Shown: piece after piece, positions 20,101 to 28,578 of the stretch | Numbering within the stretch: position 1 is the first letter of the stretch | Layout of the letters: each line of letters starts with the position of its first letter | Assembly: GCA_023525915.1 (NCBI GenBank) | Contig: CP026657.1 | Location: 1,922,001-1,986,000 of the forward strand | Direction: 5' to 3' | Length of the DNA stretch: 64,000 nucleotides | DNA from: Acetispira formosa (nom. nud.) | Lineage (GTDB): Bacteria > Desulfobacterota > Desulfarculia > Adiutricales > Adiutricaceae | Made by a program: the position numbers and the translations under genes | The notes under the pieces: model-generated | What the model was told of the DNA's origin: nothing | What the model saw: only the letters and a program-made list of their open reading frames with translations | Databases searched by the model: none

Positions 20101-20889
20101 AAAAACACTCCATTTTTCCCTTAACAGGCTGCCCGGAGCTACGCAAAAAGCGTGGTTTTTGCTTCGCGAGTAACCACTTAACGTGACCACCAGTCGCTTC
20201 GCTCCGTCTCCCCTACGGGTCGACCTGCTATTTTTTAAATTGCCGTCTACCTTGAAATTGCTGCCGTAGCCGGTCAAAGGCCCGGCTTTAAAGCCAGTCG
20301 CTGGCGCTCCGTCTCACTGCGCTCGACCCCGGCGGCATGCGGCGGGATTGGCCTCATCCTCATAAAAACACTCCATTTTTCCCTTAACAGGCTGCCCGGA
20401 GCTACGCAAAAAGCGTGGTTTTTGCTTCGCGAGTAACCACTTAACGTGACCACCAGTCGCTTCGCTCCGTCTCCCCTACGGGGCGACCTGCTATTTTTTA
20501 AATTGCCGTCTACCTTGAAATTGCTGCCGTAGCCGGTCAAAGGCTCGGCTTTAAAGCCAGTCGCTGGCGCTCCGTCTCACTGCGCTCGACCCCGGCGGCA
20601 TGCGGCGGGATTGGCCTCATCCTCATAAAAACACTCCATTTTTCCCTTAACAGGCTGCCCGGAGCTACGCAAAAAGCGTGGTTTTTGCTTCGCGAGTAAC
20701 CACTTAACGTGACCACCAGTCGCTTCGCTCCGTCTCCCCTACGGGGCGACCTGCTATTTTTTAAATTGCCGTCTACCTTGAAAATGCTGCCGTAGCCGGT
20801 CAAAGGCCCGGCTTTAAAGCCAGTCGCTGGCGCTCCGTCTCACGGCGCTCGACACCGGCGGTATGCGGCGGGATTGGCCTCATCCTCAT
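20101..20889. repeat. Three tandem 263-bp repeats between yajC and secD
   Basis: Identical landmarks recur at 20101, 20364 and 20627, so the period is exactly 263 bp. The units differ at only a few positions. Each unit contains two diverged pieces of repeat family B: the AAAAAGCGTGGTTTTTG part and the CGCTGGCGCTCCGTCTCAC part. Each also holds the CACTCCATTTTTCCC string that forms the secD ribosome-binding region on the minus strand. Open frames inside the repeat are artefacts of the duplication. It lies within the tgt-yajC-secDF transcription unit and could affect secDF expression. Confidence 0.95.
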
Positions 20890-21010
20890 AAACAGCCACA
20901 AGCCGCCCCGAAGCCGGAACTGCGAACACTCCGGCCCGGAGCGGCTGTAAGCCGCGATTTTATTTTCCGGCCGCGGTCCTCATTTCAAACCGCACAGCCG
21001 AGGGGGACAC

Positions 21011-21093
21011 GCTCTTCATACGATGATGGCCGCCGCAAGTAACTATTACGGGAAACCGCCGCCTAGACATGGGGTCCGGGCCCTGCCCGGCGG
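21011..21093 (+). repeat. Repeat family A, copy 1
   Basis: About 83 bp reading CTCTTxATACGATGATGGCC at the left, TATTACGGGAAA and CCGCCTAGAC in the middle, and a GGTCCGGGCCCTGCCCGGC hairpin at the right. It ends at the base before the yajC stop codon complement (21094-21096), so it abuts the 3' end of yajC. Other copies: 26077-26157, 26200-26280, 27890-27993, 44830-44909 and 52908-52990. Confidence 0.85.
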
Positions 21094-21453
21094 CTATTTG
21101 CTGGGGGGAGGGGTTTCCACGGTGGGGCGGATAACACGGGCCACAAAGCCGCGCCCAACCTTGACCCGCACCTGCGGAGCAATTTCCACAGTCAAATCAT
21201 TGGTGTCCAGGCCCGTGACGGTGCCGATGATGCCGCCGCTGGTCTGGATTTTGTCGCCCTTCTGAATGGCGCTCAACATAGCCTGATGCTCCTTCTGCTT
21301 CTTCTGCTGCGGACGGATCATCAAAAAATACATCACCGCGAAAATAGCGATAATGGGCAGAAAACTCATAATAGGATTGGGTGAACCACCGGCGGCGGGA
21401 TCCACATCGGCGGCCCAGGCCACGGCGTTGGCAAGAGTAAGGTGGCTGATCAT
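21094..21453 (-). CDS. yajC: Preprotein translocase accessory subunit YajC
   Basis: Small single-span membrane protein associated with SecDF. 119 residues: a short periplasmic N-terminus, a membrane span at about 29-46 (IMSFLPIIAIFAVMYFL), then the family hallmark MIRPQQKKQKEHQ and a cytoplasmic beta domain with SGGIIGTVTGL. The N-terminal Asp/Ala/Gly region precedes the span as in many deltaproteobacterial YajC proteins. It lies 156 bases downstream of tgt. Downstream, about a kilobase of repeats separates it from secD, which is unusual for this operon. Confidence 0.95.
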   Translation of the reverse strand: MISHLTLANAVAWAADVDPAAGGSPNPIMSFLPIIAIFAVMYFLMIRPQQKKQKEHQAMLSAIQKGDKIQTSGGIIGTVTGLDTNDLTVEIAPQVRVKVGRGFVARVIRPTVETPPPSK

Positions 21454-21609
21454 TCTGATTTTCTCCTGAAAGTTATCGACGTTTGATATGTCGTCGCTGA
21501 AAATAAGGGCACAGCCCTGAGGCTGTCCGTCTTTTTGGCGGCCTGTTCAAAATCGGCCGCGCACGGCTTTGTACCCTTTAAAAAGTCCAGTAATTCAATT
21601 AGTTGCGTA

Positions 21610-22758
21610 TCAGGCTTTGGAAAAGCCCTCTTCGCGTCCCTGACGCAGATTCTCGTAAAACTCTGTATAATACCCTGAAAAGGCCCCATTTAGCAAGGCT
21701 TCTCTGGCCCCTGTCACCAAATCAAGATAATAGTGGAGATTGTGGAGGCTGGCCAGCCTCATGGCCAGGGGTTCCTCATTCTGGAAAAGGTGCCTGAGGT
21801 AGGCTCTGGAAAAAGTGCGGCAAGTATAGCAGCCGCACTTTTCGTCCGGCGGCCGTTCGTCTTCCCTAAAACGCGCGTTCTTGATGACCAGACGGCCCAG
21901 GCGGGTGAACATCTGCCCGTTGCGGGCGTTGCGGGTGGGCAGAACACAGTCGAACATGTCCGCGCCCCGCTTTATCCCCTCAATCAGGTCAATGGGCGTG
22001 CCCACCCCCATAAGGTACATGGGCTTATTCTCGCTGATGCCTTCGCGGGCCGCCTCCAGCGCCGCCAGCCGGTCTTCCAGCGGCTCACCCAAGGCCAAGC
22101 CGCCCACAGCCTGGCCGGGAAAATCCAATTCAGATATCGCTTCGGCCGACCTGCGCCTGAGATCTGGGTAGAAACTGCCTTGGGAAATTCCGAACAAAAC
22201 CTGATCAGTGTCGTTTTGCAGCCAGGCCGCGTGGCAGCGGGCCGCCCATTTGTGGGTCAGTTCCATCGACTTCTCCGCCTCGGCCCGGGTGGCCGGATAG
22301 CCGGTGCATTCATCCAGACACATCATGATGTCCACCCCAAGGGCCGTCTGCACCTCAATGGAGCGTTCCGGGCTGAAAAAAGTGCGGCTGCCGTCGTAAG
22401 GGGACTGGAAAGTCACCCCCTCTTCAGTCATTTTGCGCAATTTTGACAGGGAAAAGACCTGGAATCCGCCGCTGTCGGTCAATATGGGGCCGGGCCAGCC
22501 CATAAACTTATGGAGCCCCCCCAGGCGTGAGACCAGCTCCTCACCGGGCCGAAGCATTAAATGATAGGTGTTGGACAAAACAATTTTAGCCCCGATGTTC
22601 ATCAGGTCATCCGGGGCAATGGCTTTCACCGTGCCACGGGTGCCGACCGGCATGAATATGGGCGTGGGAATGCGGCCGTGGCCGGTGGTGATGGCCGCGG
22701 CCCGGGCCAGGGAGTTCGGATCTTTTGATTCGATCTCAAATTTGAAGCTTCGAGTCAT
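21610..22758 (-). CDS. tgt: Queuine tRNA-ribosyltransferase
   Basis: Exchanges guanine-34 of GUN-anticodon tRNAs for preQ1. 382 residues, a normal length. Visible: the TYHLMLRPGEE segment, catalytic DSGGFQVFSL near residues 95-104, the second catalytic Asp in LPTRNARNG (FDCVLPTRNARNG near 270), and the zinc site CGCYTCRTFSRAYLRHL near 308-324 with a later His. It is the first gene of the minus-strand run into yajC, secD and secF, which matches the E. coli order. Confidence 0.96.
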   Translation of the reverse strand: MTRSFKFEIESKDPNSLARAAAITTGHGRIPTPIFMPVGTRGTVKAIAPDDLMNIGAKIVLSNTYHLMLRPGEELVSRLGGLHKFMGWPGPILTDSGGFQVFSLSKLRKMTEEGVTFQSPYDGSRTFFSPERSIEVQTALGVDIMMCLDECTGYPATRAEAEKSMELTHKWAARCHAAWLQNDTDQVLFGISQGSFYPDLRRRSAEAISELDFPGQAVGGLALGEPLEDRLAALEAAREGISENKPMYLMGVGTPIDLIEGIKRGADMFDCVLPTRNARNGQMFTRLGRLVIKNARFREDERPPDEKCGCYTCRTFSRAYLRHLFQNEEPLAMRLASLHNLHYYLDLVTGAREALLNGAFSGYYTEFYENLRQGREEGFSKA

Positions 22759-22870
22759 GTTGTTGCTTTTTCCATATTTTCAAAATTTTGCCCAAACTGC
22801 GGCAAGCAGGCTACTGAGGTGTATTTTTACACAGAACAGTCGCCCATGGCAAGAAGAGCGCTGGAACAGC

Positions 22871-23042
22871 GGCGATTCTAATTATGGCTTTCGCCGCCAC
22901 CTATAACGACTGTCGAGTCTTCGAGACGGAGCGTCAGCGACTGGTTTTGACAGTAAATTAGCCGCCCGCGAAACAAAAACCACGCTTTTTGTGTAGCTAC
23001 GGGCTGCCAGTTCAAGGGAAAATGCCATAATTAGAATCGCTG
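22871..23042 (-). repeat. Repeat family B, copy 4
   Basis: About 172 bp bounded by matching inverted ends: GCGATTCTAATTATGG at the left and its complement at the right. Inside are the family strings AAAAACCACGCTTTTTG and GAGCGTCAGCGACTGG. Both flanks carry GGAACAGCGG, which may be a target duplication, although the flank itself is partly palindromic. It lies upstream of tgt. Confidence 0.8.
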
Positions 23043-23783
23043 CCGGAACAGCGGCCTGTCCCAACGCCGACGTGAAATCAAAACAGCAGGCCAGTCACGG
23101 GATGATACGGATCGACGGCTGTGGGCTTTGAGGCCCAAACAGATTATCGCCGGGTAAAAATCACACTAATTGATCAACCGCGAGCCGCCATTGGCAGTCG
23201 GGATATCGCATTCAGCATGTCCGCCAGAACAGCGTAACGCTACTGTCAACGGCATTATGCCTTGACCGGCCGCCTGTTCCTCCAAGCGCCACAACATGAC
23301 CAAAATATTCATTGTATAGCAAAGGTTAGGTATGTGTCAAGGTGCGATGAAAGCAAAGAAGCTTAATTAATTCTTCAATTGACCATGAATCGATTGCATT
23401 TTTTGATCAAGTTAATATTTATAAGCTGGTATTTATAAGATGTTTTGCCGCTTAGTTGGTTTTCTTTTGCCCCAAGTTTTTCTGGATAAAAAATGGTGAT
23501 AATCGTGAACAGAAACCTTATATTGTCTAAAGTGTGATTTGTTAGCCACCAAATGTTTCCTGACATTCTCGAAAATATCATGATAATGGCTCTTGCAATT
23601 AGGACCAAAACGTGCTCAAATAATGCGAAAATATTGTATTGGTGTTATAGTGGTGCCCAGAAGCAGCCGGGCAGGTCCAACACTATGTGTGTTGGCCGAT
23701 ACCGGGTTATTATTTTTTCCCTCATATCACGGCCAAAGCCGTTAAAAAAATCGCCGCGAAAGGCGATATGGAAGGGATTTTCC
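23043..23783. other. Intergenic region with no supported gene
   Basis: About 740 bases between repeat B copy 4 and the zinc-ribbon gene. Composition shifts to AT-rich after about 23290. Open frames on both strands lack ribosome-binding sites and family resemblance. The promoter of the zinc-ribbon gene probably lies in its last 200 bases. Confidence 0.4.
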
Positions 23784-24335
23784 ATGTCAAAAATACGGTG
23801 TCAACATTGTCAGAAGGAATTTGACGGGATGGAGTTGGTTTGCCCCTGTTGTGGCGCCCCACTTCCTGGGGCGGTGCCGCAGGTCAGATGCCAGCACTGC
23901 AAGAAGCCGCTGGATGGATTTCCGGTGCTCTGCCCGCATTGCGGCGAGAGGCTGGGCAGCGCCACCGCCACCCACTATCTCGGGCAGACGGTTCCGTTTT
24001 CCATAAAGAGCTGCGTCACTGACCATCCTGAGCAGGCCAAGAAAAAGATAAGCCCATATTTGAAGCTGTGTGATTATTTTCTGTGCAATTCGGAGCTGGC
24101 CTTGATGCAGGTGAACTCCTATCAGGGAGTGATGGATTCCCGGAGCCTGGAAGCCATAGATGATGTTCTCGAGACCCTACAGCAGCATATCATCAATCTG
24201 ACGCTTATCCGTGAATTGATTGCGACCACTCCTTTTTTGACGCCGACAACTAAAAAGGTGGATGGCGCACTAAAGAAGTGCCGGTCATTGCTACAGAAGT
24301 GGCAAGCGAGCGACTTTACCGGCCCGAGCGCCTGA
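23784..24335 (+). CDS. Double zinc-ribbon protein of unknown function
   Basis: A 183-residue protein with two CxxC...CxxC zinc ribbons in tandem: CQHC (6-9) with CPCC (20-23), and CQHC (37-40) with CPHC (52-55). A hydrophilic, largely helical C-terminal part follows (about 80-180) with no known motif. The frame continues 77 codons upstream, but that extension is unlike a protein. The ATG at 23784 has a GGAAGGGA site just before it and puts the first ribbon at the N-terminus. The 3' end overlaps the convergent YgiQ-like gene by 20 bases. The ribbons may bind nucleic acid or protein; no function is proposed. Confidence 0.7.
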   Translation: MSKIRCQHCQKEFDGMELVCPCCGAPLPGAVPQVRCQHCKKPLDGFPVLCPHCGERLGSATATHYLGQTVPFSIKSCVTDHPEQAKKKISPYLKLCDYFLCNSELALMQVNSYQGVMDSRSLEAIDDVLETLQQHIINLTLIRELIATTPFLTPTTKKVDGALKKCRSLLQKWQASDFTGPSA

Positions 24336-26061
24336 ACCTGCTATTATTCCGGGCTGCCTTAGGGCCGGGTCTGGAGTCTGTCAGGCCTTCGGTCAGAAGG
24401 CTGTGCTGGCCCAGGCGGGCGCGGTCGGTTTTGGCCACGAAGATGGGGCGCCCGTCCCAGTCCGTTTGTGCGTAAAACATGGCGGCGGCCACGGTGCCGG
24501 GTGTGGGGATGAAAGCCTGGATCTGCCTGGGCTTCCAGCCGCGCTGCCGGAACCATTCGGCCATACGCCGCATATGATTGTCCGCACAGCCGGGAAAGGC
24601 GCTGATGAGATAGGGAACAAGGAACTGTCCATCAGGCCGGAAACGTTCAAAAGCCGACAGGAATTTTTCAAAAAGTTCCTGGCCGGGTTTGCGCATGAGC
24701 CTCAGAACACTTTCGCTCAGATGTTCGGGAGCGACTTTAAGCTGCCCTCCGACAAAGTTTTGCAGAAACTCTCTCAACGCCTTTTCATCGTTCATGGCCA
24801 GATCGCAACGAACACCGGAAGCTACGCGCACCTGCTTAATGTCCGGCAGTTCCGCTATCGATTTTAACAAGTCCAGCCAGTCGGCCTGGCTGGCTGAAAG
24901 GTGGACGCAGGGCGAGGGCCAGAGGCAACTGACTCGTCCGCACTCACCTTTGGTCAGGCAGGCGGCGTTCCACATGTTGGCCGTGGCCCCGCCCACATCG
25001 CTCAAAGCGGCTGGTTTCCTGGCCGAAAGCTTGGCCGCTTCGGCCACGATGGATTCTTTGGAGCGGGAAACAACGCGCCGTCCCTGGTGGGCGGCCAGGG
25101 AGCAGAAAGAACAGCCGCCCCCGCAGCCGCGATGGGTGGTGATGCTTAAGCCCAGCACCTGAAGGGCCGGAACGGCTTCCTTATAGGAGGGGTGAGCCTT
25201 GCGGGTGAAGGGCAATCCATAGAGGAAATCCATTTCTTCAGTGCTGAGGGCTTCGGCCGGAGGCCGCATGACGATCCCGCGTCCGCCGGACCGCTGGAAA
25301 GCTGTGCGTCCGCCTTGGTGTATCAGGCGTTCAAGGGCCAGGGTGGTCTCCACCAGCAGCCGAGGCTCCTGTTCAATGGCTTCGTGGCCAGACAGCTCCA
25401 GCCACTGGCCGTCAATATTATCACCGGGGTTTAGCGGCGTAGCTGTGCCGTCTATGCCGGAAATAGCATCACGAGAAAACCCGTCGGCCCTGGAAAGGCG
25501 GCGGGCCAGTTCCAGAAGCGGACGCTCGCCGGGCCCATAAACCAAAATATCGGCCTTGGATTCCAACAGCGCTGAGCGGCGCAATTTGTCCTGCCAGAAA
25601 TCATAATGGCTGAGCCGCCGCAAAGAAGCCTCAATGCCGCCAATGGCCACCGGCAGTCCGGGGAAGGCGGCCCGCGCCAATCCGGTATAGACCAGGCTGG
25701 CCCGGTTGGGCCGGGCCCCGGCCCGGCCGCCGGGGGTGAGGGCGTCGTCGGACCTTTTTTTGCGAAAAGCGGTATAGTGGGCCAGCATCGAGTCCATTGA
25801 CCCGGCGCTGACAGCCGCGAAAAGCCGTGGGCGGCCCATAACAGTTAAATCACCATAATCCTTCCAGCCAGGCTGGGAGACCAGGCCGGTGCGAAAACCG
25901 TGGGCTGTCAACCAGCGTCCCAAAAGGGCTGGCCCCTGGGCCGGGTGATCGATATAAGCATCGCCCTGTATTAAAAGGATATCTAATTCATCCCAGCCCA
26001 GGGTCTCCATTTCCTTGCGGGTGGTCGGCAGAAATTGGGGCTGGGGAAGTTGGCTGATCAT
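24316..26061 (-). CDS. YgiQ-family radical SAM protein
   Basis: A 581-residue member of the YgiQ (UPF0313) family, whose reaction is not established. An N-terminal B12-binding-like region (about 25-200) is followed by the radical SAM core with the cluster motif HRGCGGGCSFCSLAAH near residues 305-325. The motif CGGGCSFC has the CxxxCxxC spacing. The YgiQ features AIGGIEASLRRLSHYDFW near 140 and QVQAFIPTPGT-like sequence near the C-terminus are present. Slightly shorter than E. coli YgiQ. Nothing in the neighbourhood suggests a pathway. Confidence 0.9.
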   Translation of the reverse strand: MISQLPQPQFLPTTRKEMETLGWDELDILLIQGDAYIDHPAQGPALLGRWLTAHGFRTGLVSQPGWKDYGDLTVMGRPRLFAAVSAGSMDSMLAHYTAFRKKRSDDALTPGGRAGARPNRASLVYTGLARAAFPGLPVAIGGIEASLRRLSHYDFWQDKLRRSALLESKADILVYGPGERPLLELARRLSRADGFSRDAISGIDGTATPLNPGDNIDGQWLELSGHEAIEQEPRLLVETTLALERLIHQGGRTAFQRSGGRGIVMRPPAEALSTEEMDFLYGLPFTRKAHPSYKEAVPALQVLGLSITTHRGCGGGCSFCSLAAHQGRRVVSRSKESIVAEAAKLSARKPAALSDVGGATANMWNAACLTKGECGRVSCLWPSPCVHLSASQADWLDLLKSIAELPDIKQVRVASGVRCDLAMNDEKALREFLQNFVGGQLKVAPEHLSESVLRLMRKPGQELFEKFLSAFERFRPDGQFLVPYLISAFPGCADNHMRRMAEWFRQRGWKPRQIQAFIPTPGTVAAAMFYAQTDWDGRPIFVAKTDRARLGQHSLLTEGLTDSRPGPKAARNNSRFRRSGR

Positions 26062-26076
26062 CTACGTCAATCCTTA

Positions 26077-26157
26077 GTGCGTGGCCCGCACGGGGCTATG
26101 TCTGGGGGGCGGTTTCCCTGGGCGTTTGTTATGGCGGCCATCATCGTATTAAGAGCG
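26077..26157 (-). repeat. Repeat family A, copy 2
   Basis: Inverted relative to copy 3, which lies 43 bases away, so the two form a head-to-head pair. The right half carries the CATCATCGTATTAAGAGC edge. The left end has a GTGCGTGGCCCGCACGGGG string, also seen (with small changes) at 37781-37800 and 51271-51315, in place of the usual CCGGGC hairpin. Confidence 0.8.
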
Positions 26158-26199
26158 GTGCCCCCCGACTATAATTTAAGTATCAGCCAAGGGGGTATC

Positions 26200-26280
26200 G
26201 CTCTTAATACGATGATGGCCGCCGGACTTGACTATTACGGGAAAGAGCCGCCTAGACGTGGGGTCCGGGCCCTGCCCGGC
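26200..26280 (+). repeat. Repeat family A, copy 3
   Basis: A well-preserved copy from CTCTTAATACGATGATGGCC to GGTCCGGGCCCTGCCCGGC. Together with copy 2 it makes a roughly 200-bp inverted arrangement just upstream of the tRNA gene promoter. Confidence 0.85.
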
Positions 26281-26289
26281 ATAAAGGGG

Positions 26290-26318
26290 TTGCTTTTTTT
26301 TTTGAAAGGGGGTATAAC
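26290..26318 (+). promoter_or_regulatory. Putative promoter of tRNA-Pro
   Basis: TTGCTT at 26290-26295 and TATAAC at 26313-26318 are separated by 17 bases. The -10 lies 25 bases before the mature tRNA 5' end. The spacer contains a ten-base T-run. Confidence 0.55.
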
Positions 26319-26343
26319 ACCCTAGTGCCGATTCGTCGGACTT

Positions 26344-26420
26344 CGGGATGTGGCTCAGCCTGGTAGAGCACTGCGTTCGGGACGCAGGGGCCGCTGGTTC
26401 AAATCCAGTCATCCCGACCA
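26344..26420 (+). tRNA. tRNA-Pro (anticodon CGG)
   Basis: A complete 77-base cloverleaf. The acceptor stem is CGGGATG/CATCCCG. The D arm contains GGCTCAGCCTGGTAGAGC, the anticodon stem is CTGCG/CGCAG with loop TTCGGGA (anticodon CGG), and the T arm contains GGTTCAAATCC. The CCA end is encoded at 26418-26420. The loop and the pattern GTTCGGGAC match bacterial tRNA-Pro. It reads CCG codons. Confidence 0.97.
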
Positions 26421-26424
26421 TTTT

Positions 26425-26460
26425 CGCCCCCGCTGATTCAAACAGTCAGCGGGGGCTTTT
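26425..26460 (+). terminator. Intrinsic terminator after tRNA-Pro
   Basis: An 11-base stem GCCCCCGCTGA / TCAGCGGGGGC followed by TTTT. It overlaps the last codons of the convergent GNAT gene, so that gene reads into the hairpin. Confidence 0.85.
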
Positions 26461-26889
26461 CAATTGCATCACCAATTCCTCTTCACCGCTGTGACCGCAA
26501 AGGCTCCGGCCGGTTTCCACAAACCCCATATTCTCATAAAAGGCAATGGCCCTTTTGTTTTTTTCATAAACCTTGAGGCTCAAGTCGTCATAAAGGGTGA
26601 AAACATGGCGGAGAAGCTTGCCGCCCACCCCCTGACCCCAATAGAGCGGACTGACGAAAAGGGCGGCCAGTTGGCTGCCGCTCAGGGCCGCGAAAGCTAC
26701 GGCCGGACCGTTTTCCAACGTGGCCATAAAGACGACGGATTCTGGAAGATATTTTTCAATCATGAATTTCCGCTGCTCCTCCCAGAACTGGGAAGAGACG
26801 AAATCATGGGCTTTCAGGGATGTCTCCAGCCAGATATCGGCGCAAAGCTCGTAATCTTCACGGTTGCCGGCCGTGGTGATTCTGATCAT
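26446..26889 (-). CDS. GNAT-family N-acetyltransferase (YjaB-like)
   Basis: A 147-residue acetyl-CoA-dependent acyltransferase. The acetyl-CoA loop is in SPLYWGQGVGGKLLRHV (about residues 80-96), and the late strand AIAFYENMGFVETGRS is also typical. The overall pattern aligns by eye with E. coli YjaB, including THDF-like KAHDFVS near 27 and LFV-P near 77. The acceptor is unknown. Its 3' end runs into the tRNA terminator hairpin. Confidence 0.85.
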   Translation of the reverse strand: MIRITTAGNREDYELCADIWLETSLKAHDFVSSQFWEEQRKFMIEKYLPESVVFMATLENGPAVAFAALSGSQLAALFVSPLYWGQGVGGKLLRHVFTLYDDLSLKVYEKNKRAIAFYENMGFVETGRSLCGHSGEEELVMQLKSPR

Positions 26890-26917
26890 TTCAGCCGCCT
26901 TTCCTGAGGCGCGGCGC

Positions 26918-27679
26918 TTACCAGCTCTCGTCGGTCAGCATGTCGGCCAGGGCTGATTGGGCGCGCGCGGTTAATGAATTCAGGTTTTCCCCCGGTTTGA
27001 GTTCAAGGGGAGCGCCGACTTTTATTCTGATAGTGCCCGGCCTGGGCCAGAATTTGCCGGAAGGCCAGATTTGCCGGGCATTCTTAATGGCTATGGGCAC
27101 AATAGGGGCCTGGGTATGCTTGGCCAGAATGAAGGTGCCTTTTTTGAAGGGCAACAGAGGCTCATCAGTTTTGTTACGGGTTCCTTCCGGAAAGATGACC
27201 AGTATTTCACCGCGCTTAATGCGCTCGGAGGCTTCGGCCACCATTTGCTTGGCCGCTTCGGCCCCGCCTTCGCGGTTGACCAGCATGTGGGCCTTGACCA
27301 TGGCCCAGCCGAAAAAGGGTATTTTACCCAAAGAGGCTTTGGCTACAAAGGAGACGGGCCGCCCCACGGCCAGGGAAATGGTGGGGATGTCGGTGAGCGA
27401 GGTGTGGTTGGCGTAGACGATGAAGCCGCCGGTGCCGTCCGGGCCGTCGTCGTCGCGGCCGGGGAGGTTTTCACGGCCGGTGGTGACGAGACGAATGGCG
27501 GCCGGGTCCAGCACAATGTGCCCCCAGACCTTGTTAGTGATGTAGCGGGCCGCGCGGGTGGAAAAAAGGCTGGCCACCAGACAGACGACTGCGGTCACAA
27601 TGGTCAGGCCCACAAAGACGGGCACATACCACAGGACATAGCAGAACCTGAAGATAGGGTTGTTTTTTATAGCTTTCAT
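26918..27679 (-). CDS. plsC: 1-acyl-sn-glycerol-3-phosphate acyltransferase
   Basis: Acylates lysophosphatidic acid to phosphatidic acid at the inner membrane. 253 residues from the chosen ATG. An N-terminal hydrophobic segment (about 10-40) is followed by the catalytic NHTSLTD motif (H-x4-D) and the substrate-binding FPEGTRNK motif. A frame extension of 15 codons upstream is possible, but it begins inside the spacer near repeat B. MKAIKNNPIF is the more natural start, with an AAGGAAG motif 13 bases upstream. It could also act on lyso-ornithine lipid or similar substrates. No operon partner is evident. Confidence 0.9.
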   Translation of the reverse strand: MKAIKNNPIFRFCYVLWYVPVFVGLTIVTAVVCLVASLFSTRAARYITNKVWGHIVLDPAAIRLVTTGRENLPGRDDDGPDGTGGFIVYANHTSLTDIPTISLAVGRPVSFVAKASLGKIPFFGWAMVKAHMLVNREGGAEAAKQMVAEASERIKRGEILVIFPEGTRNKTDEPLLPFKKGTFILAKHTQAPIVPIAIKNARQIWPSGKFWPRPGTIRIKVGAPLELKPGENLNSLTARAQSALADMLTDESW

Positions 27680-27711
27680 ATAAAAATGGCATCTTCCTTT
27701 AACTATTGATT

Positions 27712-27843
27712 CGCAGCTACGCAAAAAGCGTGGTTTTTGCTTCGCGAGCGGCTATTTTTCCGTCAAAACCAGTCGCTGGCGCTCCGTCTCGCTACGCTCG
27801 ACCCCGGCTTTATGCGGCGGCGTCGGCCATAATTAGAATTACT
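27712..27843 (+). repeat. Repeat family B, copy 5
   Basis: Contains GCTACGCAAAAAGCGTGG, the CAGTCGCTGGCGCTCCG string and the right end GGCCATAATTAGAATT. The left inverted end is missing, so the copy looks truncated at the side facing plsC. It is 46 bases from repeat A copy 4. Confidence 0.8.
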
Positions 27844-27889
27844 GCTCCGCCCCCAGGACTGACGACACGCCATAGCCAAGAGGGCCGCA

Positions 27890-27993
27890 TTCTTAATACG
27901 ATGATGGCCGCCAAAATCAACTATTACGGGAAAGGGCTGCCTAGACGAAGGATGCGCGAGCATCCGTGGGTCCAGGGCTATGCCCTGGCTATG
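27890..27993 (+). repeat. Repeat family A, copy 4
   Basis: Has the TCTTAATACGATGATGGCC edge and the TATTACGGGAAA core. The right hairpin is replaced by CCAGGGCTATGCCCTGG, the version seen in family F. The stop codon of the neighbouring hypothetical gene (27989-27991) lies within it. Confidence 0.8.
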
Positions 27994-28555
27994 CCCTGGT
28001 GGAGAGCCAGCGGTTTAGGTCGGGGAGGATTTTTTCGCTCCAGGCCGCTGATAGACGCAGTTCCAAAAATTGCTTAAAGAGCGCTTCTATTATGCCGTTC
28101 AGTTCGTTTAACAGGGCTACACGCTCCATGAAGCGGCCGGTCAGACTGTCGTCTTCCTCATCTTCGCCATGGGTGAAGGTTTTGGGGAATTTTACGCCCT
28201 GGGGCGTCAGGCTGTCGGCCGCCAAAGACAGGCTCCATTCCTTTTCCTCAGAACGGACCTTCAGACGGCCGCGGGTCAGCTTTTTGGAGCGCCGCAGGGC
28301 CGTATAGGCCTCCGACCACTCCGCGCCGGGGTTCTGACAGGTGACGCTCTTTTTGTCGCCGCCTTCGCCGCTTTCCAACTGGAGGCGGCTCTCGAACCAC
28401 ACCTCCACCGAACCCTGGGGCTGGATGACCAGATAGTTGCCGTTAATTTCGGAGGTTATCCAAAGCCAGGTCAGGAACTCCTGGCCCAGAAAATATTTCT
28501 CCTGCCACATGTCGAGAAAGGCGGCCGGCTCCAGCATCATATTTTCATTCATCAT
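27989..28555 (-). CDS. Hypothetical protein, probable partner of the RdgC-like gene
   Basis: A 188-residue soluble protein without a recognised catalytic motif. An N-terminal segment AAFLDMWQEKYFLGQEFLTW (about 11-30) is followed by WLWITSE. A mixed alpha/beta middle and a helical C-terminus rich in Leu and Glu come after. It starts 23 bases after the RdgC-like gene on the same strand, so the pair is likely cotranscribed after trpS. I recall similar proteins beside RdgC-like genes in related bacteria, but cannot check this. Its last codons and stop lie in repeat A copy 4. Confidence 0.65.
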   Translation of the reverse strand: MMNENMMLEPAAFLDMWQEKYFLGQEFLTWLWITSEINGNYLVIQPQGSVEVWFESRLQLESGEGGDKKSVTCQNPGAEWSEAYTALRRSKKLTRGRLKVRSEEKEWSLSLAADSLTPQGVKFPKTFTHGEDEEDDSLTGRFMERVALLNELNGIIEALFKQFLELRLSAAWSEKILPDLNRWLSTRA

Positions 28556-28578
28556 GGTTGCACTTTCTTAGGGAGGGG

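Noticed and set aside
20274-20803. Two 88-residue minus-strand open frames
   Set aside because: They are copies of the same non-coding tandem repeat and partly of family B; no ribosome-binding site or protein-like pattern is seen.
20101-20889. CRISPR array
   Set aside because: The units are 263 bp, adjoining and nearly identical along their whole length, without unique spacers.
23375-23608. 77-residue minus-strand gene
   Set aside because: AT-rich, no ribosome-binding site, no domain, and overlaps the probable promoter region of the zinc-ribbon gene.
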